From Streptomyces iranensis (GTDB taxonomy: Bacteria; Actinomycetota; Actinomycetes; Streptomycetales; Streptomycetaceae), in contig NZ_JAGGLR010000007.1 in assembly GCF_017874715.1 (NCBI RefSeq), forward strand, positions 186,001 through 250,000: a stretch of 64,000 bases of DNA, read 5' to 3'. The notes below the pieces were generated by a model, which searched no databases, was not told the DNA's origin, and was given only the letters and a program-made list of their open reading frames with translations. Numbering within the stretch: the stretch's first letter is position 1; each line of letters opens with the position of its first letter. Shown here one piece after another: positions 8,333 through 16,100 of the stretch. The position numbers were made by a program, and so were the translations under genes.

Positions 8333-8466
8333 GCCGATCACCCTACCCCGCTCCCCGCATGCATCGGCTCTGGACTTCCGTGCGTGATTCTGCGCATTAT
8401 CAGGCCGTACGAAACAACTCCGCGCATCCATACTGCTCGGGTCATCCGTGCGACGAGGGGAGTCCC

Positions 8467-9360
8467 ATGAGCCACACCGAGGCCGAGATCGCGAGCCAGC
8501 CCGACTGCTGGCGGCGCGCCATCGCCCTGGCCCGGGATCCGGAGGGGCCCGTACGGGCGGCGCTGCCCCGGGCGGGTGAGCGGGTCGCCGTCGTCGGCTG
8601 CGGCACCTCGTGGTTCATCGCCCAGTCGTACGCGGCGCTGCGCGAGGCGGCGGGCCAGGGCGAGACGGACGCGTTCGCGGCGTCGGAGATGCCACTCGGC
8701 CGCGCCTACGACCGGGTGGTCGCGCTGTCCCGGTCCGGCACCACGACCGAGGTGCTGGAGCTGCTCGGCGCGGTGCGCGGCCGGGTGCCCACCACCGTCG
8801 TCACGGCGGTCCCCGACTCACCCGTCGTGGGCGCCGCGGACGCCGCGGTGGTGCTCGACTTCGCCGATGAGCGGTCGGTGGTGCAGACCCGCTTCGCCAC
8901 CACCGAACTCGCCCTGCTCCGCGCCCATTTGGACGCGCCCCTGGACCACCTGGAGGCGGACGGGGAGGCGGCGCTCGCCGAGCCGCTGGCCGGGCCGCTC
9001 GTGGACGCCGGGCAGTTCACCTTCCTCGGGCGGGGCTGGACGTACGGAGTCGCCCAGGAGGCCGCGCTCAAGATGCGCGAGGCGGCGGGGGCGTGGACCG
9101 AGGCGTATCCGGCCAAGGAGTACCGGCACGGCCCGATCAGCGTGACCGGCCCGCGGAGCGCGGTGTGGTGGCTGGGCGAGGGGGCGTCGGATGTGGCGGA
9201 CGAGGAGATCACCCGCACCGGTGGCCGGGTCGCCGGCTACGGCCGCGACCCGCTGGCCGAACTGGTGGTGGTGCAGCGGCTCGCGGTCGCGATCGCGGCG
9301 GCCCGCGGGCTCGACCCCGACGAGCCGCGCCATCTCACCCGCTCGGTGATCCTCGGCTGA
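8467..9360 (+). CDS. SIS domain sugar isomerase/deaminase, AgaS-like
   Basis: 297 residues from the ATG at 8467, behind GAGGGGAG. Two SIS folds: the first with VVGCGTSWFIAQSYAALRE and ALSRSGTTTEVLE (phosphosugar-binding Ser/Thr cluster), the second with FLGRGWTYGVAQEAALKMREAAGAWTEAY and AKEYRHGP. This is the GlmS-C/AgaS pattern, enzymes that isomerise and/or deaminate amino-sugar phosphates, without the glutamine amidotransferase half. With the DeoR regulator and the class II aldolase it forms the core of a galactosamine/N-acetylgalactosamine-type catabolic set (galactosamine-6-P to tagatose-6-P). No tagatose-6-P kinase or transporter is seen nearby. Confidence 0.85.
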   Translation: MSHTEAEIASQPDCWRRAIALARDPEGPVRAALPRAGERVAVVGCGTSWFIAQSYAALREAAGQGETDAFAASEMPLGRAYDRVVALSRSGTTTEVLELLGAVRGRVPTTVVTAVPDSPVVGAADAAVVLDFADERSVVQTRFATTELALLRAHLDAPLDHLEADGEAALAEPLAGPLVDAGQFTFLGRGWTYGVAQEAALKMREAAGAWTEAYPAKEYRHGPISVTGPRSAVWWLGEGASDVADEEITRTGGRVAGYGRDPLAELVVVQRLAVAIAAARGLDPDEPRHLTRSVILG

Positions 9361-9380
9361 GCAGAGCCGAGCGGGGACGG

Positions 9381-9457
9381 GCGGACCGCGCGTGGTGCGG
9401 GCGGACCGCGCGTGGTGCGGGCGGTCCGCGCGGAGACGGGCGGTCCGCGGGGTACGG
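9381..9457. repeat. 20-bp tandem repeat between SIS and aldolase genes
   Basis: GCGGACCGCGCGTGGTGCGG occurs exactly at 9381-9400 and 9401-9420; two shorter variants beginning GCGGTCCGCG follow at 9421 and 9440. It lies in the 138-bp gap inside the presumed operon. A CTCGGCT/AGCCGAG hairpin overlaps the preceding stop (about 9351-9370). Confidence 0.85.
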
Positions 9458-9498
9458 GACAGGGTCGGAACACGGGAACGGGCGGAAGGAGCCGGTAG

Positions 9499-10338
9499 AT
9501 GCCGCTGGTGGCCACCGGGGAGATCGTCGGGGCGGCCGCACGGGCCGGGCTCGGCGCGGGTGCGTTCAATGTCATCCAGATCGAGCACGCCCAGGCCATC
9601 GTGGCCGGGGCGGAGGCGGCGGGCGCGCCGGTGATCCTCCAGATCAGCGAGAACGCGGTGCGTTATCACGGCGCCCTGGCCGCCATCGGGCGGGCGACCG
9701 TGGAGGTGGCCCGCGCGGCGCGGGTGCCGGTGGCCGTGCATCTGGACCACGCCACCGGGCCGGAGCTGGTGCGGGAGGCGGTGGACCTCGGCTTCGGCTC
9801 GGTGATGTTCGACGCCTCGGCCCTGGACTACGACGGCAATGTGGCGGCGACCGCAGAGGTGGCGGCCGGCTGCCATGCCCACGGGGTGTGGGTGGAGGCC
9901 GAGTTGGGCGAGGTGGGCGGCAAGGACGGCGTCCACGCGCCGGGCGCCAGGACCGACCCGGCCGAGGCCGCCGCCTATGTGTCGGCCACGGGAGTGGACG
10001 CGCTCGCGGTCGCGGTGGGCACCTCGCACGCCATGGTCGTCAAGGCCGCGGTGGTGGATCTGCCGCTGGTCGCGGCGTTGCGTGCGGCCGTGCCGGTACC
10101 GCTGGTGCTGCACGGCTCCTCCGGGGTGCCCGAGTCGGATCTGACCCGGGCGGTGGAGGCGGGGCTGACGAAGGTGAACATCGCCACCCATCTGAACGTG
10201 GCATACACCCGGGCGATCCGCGACCATCTGGCCGGCCACCCCGAGGTGGTCGACCCGCGCAAGTATGTCGCGGCCGCACGGGACGCGGTGGCGCGCGAGG
10301 TGACGCGGCTGCTGAAGCTGGTGCGGGCCACGCCCTGA
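9499..10338 (+). CDS. Class II fructose/tagatose-bisphosphate aldolase (KbaY/GatY-like)
   Basis: 279 residues, AAGGAG ribosome site. Class II aldolase barrel with zinc-ligand and phosphate motifs: AFNVIQIEHAQAIVAGAE, HLDHATGPELVREA, VEAELGEVGGKDG, AVGTSHAM, LVLHGSSGVPESDL and KVNIATHLN. Length and the short GG-KDG region fit the KbaY/GatY/AgaY group that cleaves tagatose-1,6-bisphosphate to DHAP and glyceraldehyde-3-phosphate, though fructose-bisphosphate cannot be excluded. Downstream of the AgaS-like gene on the same strand, it would be the last step of the amino-sugar route. Confidence 0.88.
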   Translation: MPLVATGEIVGAAARAGLGAGAFNVIQIEHAQAIVAGAEAAGAPVILQISENAVRYHGALAAIGRATVEVARAARVPVAVHLDHATGPELVREAVDLGFGSVMFDASALDYDGNVAATAEVAAGCHAHGVWVEAELGEVGGKDGVHAPGARTDPAEAAAYVSATGVDALAVAVGTSHAMVVKAAVVDLPLVAALRAAVPVPLVLHGSSGVPESDLTRAVEAGLTKVNIATHLNVAYTRAIRDHLAGHPEVVDPRKYVAAARDAVAREVTRLLKLVRATP

Positions 10339-10518
10339 GGATCACGCAGGAGAGCCACGATCCGGGCATCACGCGCCCGGGAATCACACGCTGACAGCGT
10401 TTGCGCGAAGTCGCTGCGAACGCCGACGATTCGCGCGGCAATACGCAGCAGCTTCCGCGGTGCAACGTATTGCGTATTGACATGAGCTTATCAACTCACC
10501 CAAGATGCCCCAGTCGAG

Positions 10519-10537
10519 GTTAGGAAAGGTTCCTAAC
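10519..10537. promoter_or_regulatory. CsnR-like palindromic operator before the chitosanase gene
   Basis: GTTAGGAA-AGG-TTCCTAAC, a perfect 8-bp inverted repeat with a 3-bp centre, 13 bp before the chitosanase start. As I recall, the ROK repressor CsnR controls streptomycete chitosanases through a box of almost exactly this sequence (TTAGGAAAG-TTTCCTAA type). Confidence 0.85.
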
Positions 10538-10550
10538 AAAGGGGTGTCCT

Positions 10551-11252
10551 ATGCGCAAGCGTTTCGCGTTCGTGATCGCCACGGCCGGTCTGCTGGCCGG
10601 CTCCGTCACCGCCGGCGCCCACGCCAACACCCGGGGCCCCGCGCCGGCCCCCGCGTCCACCAAGGAGGGCACGGTCACCGCGGCGCAGCTGCTCGCCAAG
10701 GTGCAGAGCTGTTCCCAGATATCCAGTGGCAAGTACCGCACCGACGAGGAGACATCGGCCACCATCCCGGTCTGCGGTGCCAATGGGGCGGTCTTCTGGA
10801 AGGCCGACATGGACGTCGACTGCGATGGCCAGGTGACCTCCCGGTGCAACGAGGACACCGATCCGTGGTTCCAGGACGACACCGCCTTCCACCAGTCCGA
10901 CGGCAAGCCCCTCATCGCCGACAAGCTGCCGTATGTCGTGGTGCCGAGCCCGAGCTCCACCTGGGACTACCGGCAGGCCGGCATCAAGGGCGGCGGTGTG
11001 GTCGCGGTCATCTACAACAACAAGGTCGAGTACGCGGTGGTGGGCGACACCGGGCCGACGGCGATCATCGGTGAGGCGTCCTACGCCACGGCCAACGCGC
11101 TCGGCATCGACCCCGACCCGGAGACCGGCGGCGCCGAGTCGGGGGTGACGTACATCCTGTTCAAGAACTCCTCCGTCTCCCCCATCGAGAACCACGACAA
11201 GGCCGTGTCGGTCGGCGACGGCCTTGCGAAGCAGTTCGTCCAGAACAACTGA
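10551..11252 (+). CDS. Secreted GH75 chitosanase
   Basis: 233 residues with a clean Sec signal (MRKRF, hydrophobic 6-20, cleavage after AHA at about 25). The mature protein has the GH75 core FWKADMDVDCDGQ with the acidic catalytic cluster, the paired Cys of the family, and VVVPSPSSTWDY and VGDTGPTAIIGEAS blocks. GH75 enzymes are inverting endo-chitosanases known from fungi and actinomycetes. Chitosan induction is suggested by the CsnR-like palindrome in the promoter; the regulator itself is probably a ROK protein elsewhere (possibly the one cut at the left edge). A terminator with a T run follows. Confidence 0.9.
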   Translation: MRKRFAFVIATAGLLAGSVTAGAHANTRGPAPAPASTKEGTVTAAQLLAKVQSCSQISSGKYRTDEETSATIPVCGANGAVFWKADMDVDCDGQVTSRCNEDTDPWFQDDTAFHQSDGKPLIADKLPYVVVPSPSSTWDYRQAGIKGGGVVAVIYNNKVEYAVVGDTGPTAIIGEASYATANALGIDPDPETGGAESGVTYILFKNSSVSPIENHDKAVSVGDGLAKQFVQNN

Positions 11253-11258
11253 CCCGCC

Positions 11259-11305
11259 ATCGTCGGGGAGCGTGCGGCACAGCCGCGTGTTCCCCGATGA
11301 TTTTT
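11259..11305 (+). terminator. Intrinsic terminator of the chitosanase gene
   Basis: ATCGTCGGGGA ... TCCCCGATGAT stem (one mismatch) extended inward by GCGGC/GCCGC around an ACA loop, followed directly by TTTTT. One of few classical terminators in the window. Confidence 0.9.
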
Positions 11306-11354
11306 CCCGGGCCGGGCGGTCTGCACCGGTGAACGCCGCGACAGGAGGTGGACG

Positions 11355-11774
11355 TTGACCGGTCCCGAGCCCGAGAATCCGCCCATGCCGCCCCCGGCCG
11401 TGCTGGTGCTGGTCCACCCGGTCACCCGCGCCGAGGTGGCGCGGCTGTGCGAACGGCTGACCGCGCTGGCGCGGCGGGCCGGTCCGGGGCCGGTCACCGT
11501 GGACGTCGGCGGGGTGGGGCGGCCGGACCTGGCCGTGGTCGAGGCCCTGTCCCGGCTGCGGCTGACCGCCGGCCGGCTGGGGCGCGGGATCCAGCTCCGC
11601 AACGCCCGCGGCGAGCTGCGGCGGCTGCTCGCCTGGACGGGGCTGGACGAGGCCCTGACGACCCCCGCGACGTCAGGCCACGCCCTCGGGCCCGAGCCAG
11701 GCGGGGAGGCCGAACAGCGGGAAGAGGCGCTCGGTGTCCAGGAAGGAGTTGAGCCCGGTGATCCGGCCCCCTGA
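11355..11774 (+). CDS. STAS domain protein (anti-sigma-factor antagonist-like)
   Basis: 139 residues starting at a TTG that has an excellent ribosome site (AGGAGG, 7 nt upstream), which decides the start. Residues about 15-100 follow the STAS beta-alpha pattern (VTVDVGGVGRPDLAVVEALSRLRLTAGRLGRGIQLRN). The usual phospho-Ser position in the DxSxxxxxDS loop is not conserved, so it may work in a non-phosphorylated, MlaB-like way. The C-terminal 35 residues run antisense over the end of the convergent ECF sigma gene (102-bp overlap), so the tail may be an accidental extension. Confidence 0.7.
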   Translation: MTGPEPENPPMPPPAVLVLVHPVTRAEVARLCERLTALARRAGPGPVTVDVGGVGRPDLAVVEALSRLRLTAGRLGRGIQLRNARGELRRLLAWTGLDEALTTPATSGHALGPEPGGEAEQREEALGVQEGVEPGDPAP

Positions 11775-12674
11775 TATCTCCAGGACCTGGAGCGCCCAGG
11801 GCTCATGGCGGCCGTCGAGGCCACCCGGGCGGTACTGGCCGAAGGCGGGCATGCCGTTGGCCACGGTCGGCACCAGACGGGAGCCGCGGCAGCCGATGCC
11901 ATGGCCCAGCAGCCACTGGCGGATGTCCTCGTGGCCGCGCAGCCACAGCTCGTACGGCGGCATGGAGAGCGTGGCGTCCTCGTGCAGCAGGGCGGTGAGG
12001 GAGTCCAGGTCATAGCGCTCGAAGGCATCCACATAGCGGGCCAGCAGCGCGCGCTGCTCCTCGTCCAGCGGCTTGACCGGGTCGGAGTCGCTGACCTGGC
12101 TCGCGGCGAGGGTGGCTCGGGCGCGCTGCAGCGCGCTGTTGACCGACGCGACGGTGGTGCCCAGCAGCTCGGCGACCTCGCTCGCCTTCCAGGCCAGCAC
12201 CTCGCGCAGGATCAGCACCGCCCGCTGGCGGGGCGCCAGATGCTGGAGCGCGGCGATGAACGCGAGCCGCACCGCGTCCCGCTGGGCCGCGACCTCGGCG
12301 GGGTCTCCCCTGTCCGGCAGCACCTGGCCGTCCGGGACCGGCCCGATCCAGGTGGCCTCCGGCTGCTCGGCGAGCGTGGCCGGGAACGGGGTGGCCGCGG
12401 AGGTCAGATCCATGGGCCGGGCGCGGCGCTTGCTCCCGCTGAGCATGTCCAGGCAGACATTGGTGGCGATGCGGTAGAGCCACGACCGCAGCGCGGACCG
12501 GCCCTCGAAGCGGTCCAGCCCCCGCCAGGCGCGCACCATCGTCTCCTGGACGGCGTCCTCGGCCTCGAAGGCCGAGCCCAGCATCCGATAGCAGTAACCG
12601 GTCAGCTGCGTGCGGTACGGCTCCAACCGGAGCTCGACACCGGCCGCGCCGTCCACCGCCGCCACATCACTCAT
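11673..12674 (-). CDS. ECF sigma-70 factor with SnoaL-like C-terminal domain
   Basis: 333 residues from the ATG at 12674 (GAGGTG upstream). Sigma region 2 (about 15-85) includes YCYRMLGSAFEAEDAVQETMVRAWRG; region 4 (about 145-200) has LAPRQRAVLILREVLAWKASEVAELLGTTVASVNSALQRAR. A further 120 residues form a SnoaL/NTF2-like domain (FERYDLDSLTALLHEDATLSMPP ... GLNSFLD). This is the long ECF class (SigG/SigJ or SigX5 type) in which the C-terminal domain replaces a separate anti-sigma factor as sensor. No anti-sigma gene is adjacent; the convergent STAS gene is the only regulator-like neighbour. Confidence 0.93.
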   Translation of the reverse strand: MSDVAAVDGAAGVELRLEPYRTQLTGYCYRMLGSAFEAEDAVQETMVRAWRGLDRFEGRSALRSWLYRIATNVCLDMLSGSKRRARPMDLTSAATPFPATLAEQPEATWIGPVPDGQVLPDRGDPAEVAAQRDAVRLAFIAALQHLAPRQRAVLILREVLAWKASEVAELLGTTVASVNSALQRARATLAASQVSDSDPVKPLDEEQRALLARYVDAFERYDLDSLTALLHEDATLSMPPYELWLRGHEDIRQWLLGHGIGCRGSRLVPTVANGMPAFGQYRPGGLDGRHEPWALQVLEISGGRITGLNSFLDTERLFPLFGLPAWLGPEGVA

Positions 12675-12797
12675 CGCCGCACCTCGATCGCTTCGATCGC
12701 TCTTCGGACTCCCATCGGCGCCAAACCTAGCGGGCCCCACTGACAACGGCCCCGACCTGCGGAGACGACAGACGGCTCGGGGCGCCGGACGGGTGAC

Positions 12798-13037
12798 TCA
12801 GGACACCGGGCGGGCACTGACCGCGGCGGCGTGCACCTGATGACCGCCGCTGGCGATCATGCGTACCTCCGCGCGGTCGCTGATCTCCGCCCGCACGATG
12901 CCGGTGTCGTCCACGTACACGGGGTGGCCGCCCGGACCGCTGCTCTCCGTGCGGTGCACCACCACGACGTCCTCGGCTCCCGGGTCCGGGGCGGCCGTAT
13001 CCAGGAAGACCAGCTCATACCTCTCTCGGCTCCGCAT
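12798..13037 (-). CDS. DUF6296 family small protein
   Basis: 79 residues from the ATG at 13037 behind GGAGGAGGGC. The sequence RYELVFLDT ... VVVVHRTESSGPGGHPVYVDDTGIVRAEISDRAEVRMIASGGHQ matches the small actinobacterial family I know as DUF6296. No signal or membrane segment; probably a small single-domain beta protein in the cytoplasm. Function unknown. It lies between the ECF sigma gene and the P-type ATPase gene, all on the minus strand but with gaps of about 100 bp, so operon membership is uncertain. Confidence 0.85.
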   Translation of the reverse strand: MRSRERYELVFLDTAAPDPGAEDVVVVHRTESSGPGGHPVYVDDTGIVRAEISDRAEVRMIASGGHQVHAAAVSARPVS

Positions 13038-13129
13038 CACGCCCTCCTCCGCACCGACCCGCCCCCGCCATCTCAAACCGGGACATTCAACACTATCGCT
13101 CGGGCCGGGCGGCGCAAGAGGTTCGGTTC

Positions 13130-16100
13130 TCACCGCGGTGCGGCGGCCGCCGGCCCGTCCGCGGCGTCCGTACGCTCCTCCGCCGCCTCCCCGGGCGGCG
13201 TCCTGTCGAGGTGCAGCATCGGCGCGAGGACGGGGCCGAACAGGGTGGCCACGGTGATGGAGCCCAGAGTGATGGCCCAGGCGAACGGGCCGAGCGGGGT
13301 GCAGCCGAAGAACTGGCTGACGCCCGGGGTCTGGATGATGGCGGCGAGCACCGCGGCGGAGCCCAGGCCGGCGATCAGGACGTGCCGGTCCAGGCCGCCC
13401 GTCGTCAGCGTCTGCGCCAGCTGGGTGCCGACCAGGGCGGCGAGCGCCACCGTACTGGCCCGGCGGCCCCGGCCGGTGACCCGGGCGCCGGTCCACGCCA
13501 GTCCGGCCCCGGCGGCCGTGATGACGCCCCGCAGCAGCATCTCCTTGGTGAGCGCCACGCCCAGCGAGCGGCTGGGGCCCTCCTTGAGCAGCCGTTCGCC
13601 GGTGTGCCCGGTGGGTTCGCGCACCGCGATGGCGAGCGCGGGCGCGAGGTCGGTCAGCAGGTTGACCAGCATGATCTGACGTGCGCTCAGGGGTGTGGTG
13701 CCGGTCAGGGCGGAGGCCGCCACGCTGAAGGTGACCTCGCCGAAGTTGCCGCCGATGAGGATGGCGAGGGCGGCCCGGACCGAGGCCCACATGGCGCGCC
13801 CCTCCATCAGGGCCGAGACGATGGTCTCCAGGCGGTCATCGGTGACGACCAGGTCCGCCGCGGCGGTCGCGGCGGGGGTGCCGCGCCGGCCGAGGGCGAT
13901 CCCGACGTCCGCGAGCCGGATCGCGGGGGCGTCGTTGGCGCCGTCGCCGGTCATGGCCACCACCCGGCCGAGGCGCTGATACGCCTGGACGATGCGGACC
14001 TTGTGGTGCGGGCTGCACCGGGCGATCACGTCCACCGTGGGCAGCAGCTCGTCCAGCCGCTCGTCGTCCATCTCGTCCAGCTCCGGACCGGTGCTCACCT
14101 TGGGCTCGGGGACGTCCATGATGGTGGCCGCGATGGCGTCCGCGGTGGCGGGGTGGTCGCCGGTGAGCATCACCGTCTGCACGCCCGCCTCGCGCAGCCG
14201 CTCGGTGGCCGGGCCGGCGCTGGTGCGGACGGGGTCGGCGAGCGCGATGAAGCCGAGGAAGTCCAGGTCCCGCACGGTGTCGTCGGTAAGGTTCTCGCCC
14301 TCCCGCATCGGGCGCTCGGCCACCGCCAGCACCCGCCGCCCCGCTCCGGCCAGCTCCTCGGCGGCCTCGGCCAGCTTCTTGATGTCCTCCGCGTCCAGTG
14401 GGGTGGCCCGTCCGGTGCCCGGTGTGCGCCGCCGGACGACCCGCTCCAGGACGCCCTCGGGCGCTCCCTTGACGCTGAGCAGGGCGCCGTGCGGGGTGCG
14501 CCCGGCGGTGGCGTGGTAGGCGCGGGAGGGTTCGAAGGGCAGCGAGTCGGTACGGCGCCAGCGGGCCGCGCCGCGCCGCACCCCGACCCCGGCCCGGCGC
14601 GCCCCGACGCTCACCGCGCGGTCGGTCTGGTGCGCCATGGGCTCGGCCTGACGGGCCGGCGGGGTCGCGCGCAGGGCGGCGGCGAGCACGGCCTTACGGG
14701 GCGCGTCGAGCCGGTCGGCGGGGAGCGGGCCGCCGCCGTCGCTGACGGCCGCGAGCTGGAGGGTGCCCTCGGTGAGGGTCCCGGTCTTGTCGAAGCACAG
14801 CACGTCGGCGCGGCCGAGCGCCTCGATGGTGCGCGGATTGCGGACCAGGGCGCCGAGGTCGGCCAGTCGCCGGGCGGCGGCCAGCTGGGCGGCGTTGACC
14901 AGGAACGGAAGCCCCTCGGGGACGGACGCCACGGCGAGGTTGACGGCGGAGGCGAGGTTCTCGGTGGGCGGCAGGCCGTGCAGCAGCCCGGCGCCGGCGA
15001 CCGCGGCGGCGGACCCGACCGCGATGGGCACGCTGGACCGGGTGAGCGCGGTCAGCCGGGCCTCGACACCGGTGACGGGGGCGGCCTGGCGGGCGGTGGC
15101 CAGGCTGCGGCCGACCTCGGTGGCCGGTCCAGTGGCCACGACGACGGCCACGGCCCGCCCCGCGGAGATCGTGGTGCCCTCGTAGAGCATCGAGCGGCGC
15201 TGGGTGATGTGGGCGGCGACGACCGGTGCCGGGGACTTTTGCACGGGAAGGGACTCGCCGGTCAGCGAGGACTCGTCGACCTCGAGCCCCTCGGCCTCCA
15301 GCACCCGGCAGTCGGCGGGCACCACGTCCTCCGGGCCCAGTACGACGATGTCGCCGGGGACCAGGTCCCCGGCGGTCACCAGGCGTTCCGTACCGCCCCT
15401 GCGGACCCGGGCGCCGATCGCCGACCGGGCGAACAGCTCGGAGAGCGCCCGCTCGGTCCTGACCCGCTGGAATCCGCCGACGAGCGCGGAGATGCCGGTG
15501 ATGGCGGCCACCAGCGCGGCGTCGGTGCGCGAGCCCACGGCGGCGGCCAGGGCCGCCCCGGCGGCCAGGACGGGGGTGAGCGGGTTGGCGAGCTCCTCGA
15601 TGAACGCGGCGGGCAGGGTGGTGCCGGTGGGCTCGCCCCGGCGCGGCCCCTGCGCGGTGCGGGACGCCGCCGCCTCCGGGGTCAGCCCGTCGGGCCCGGT
15701 CCGCAGCCGCTCCAGCACCCGGGGGACGGGCATCAGATGCCAGGGGGTGGTGGTCACCGGCGGGTCCATGGGGCGGGCGAGGAGTTGGCGCGCCCGCCAG
15801 TTGCCCAGGGCGAAGGCCAGGGTCCCCGCGGTGGTGCCCGACGCCGCGCCGCGCGCGGTGGCCTGGTCCGGGGGCGCCTGGAGGGCGGCCACCGCGCCGA
15901 TGGCGCTGCCCCCGGCGGACAGCAGGGCGCTCTCCCGGTCGACCCGCGCGGCCACGCCGACGGCGTCCACGATGAGCCCGGCCGACTCCAGGTCCGCGCC
16001 GACGAGCAGATGGGCGCCCCAGGCGGGGGGCTCGCCGTCGCGGTGCACCCCGATGCCGCAGTCGGCGGCCCCCAGGGCCCGGCGGCTGCCGGAGAGCAGC

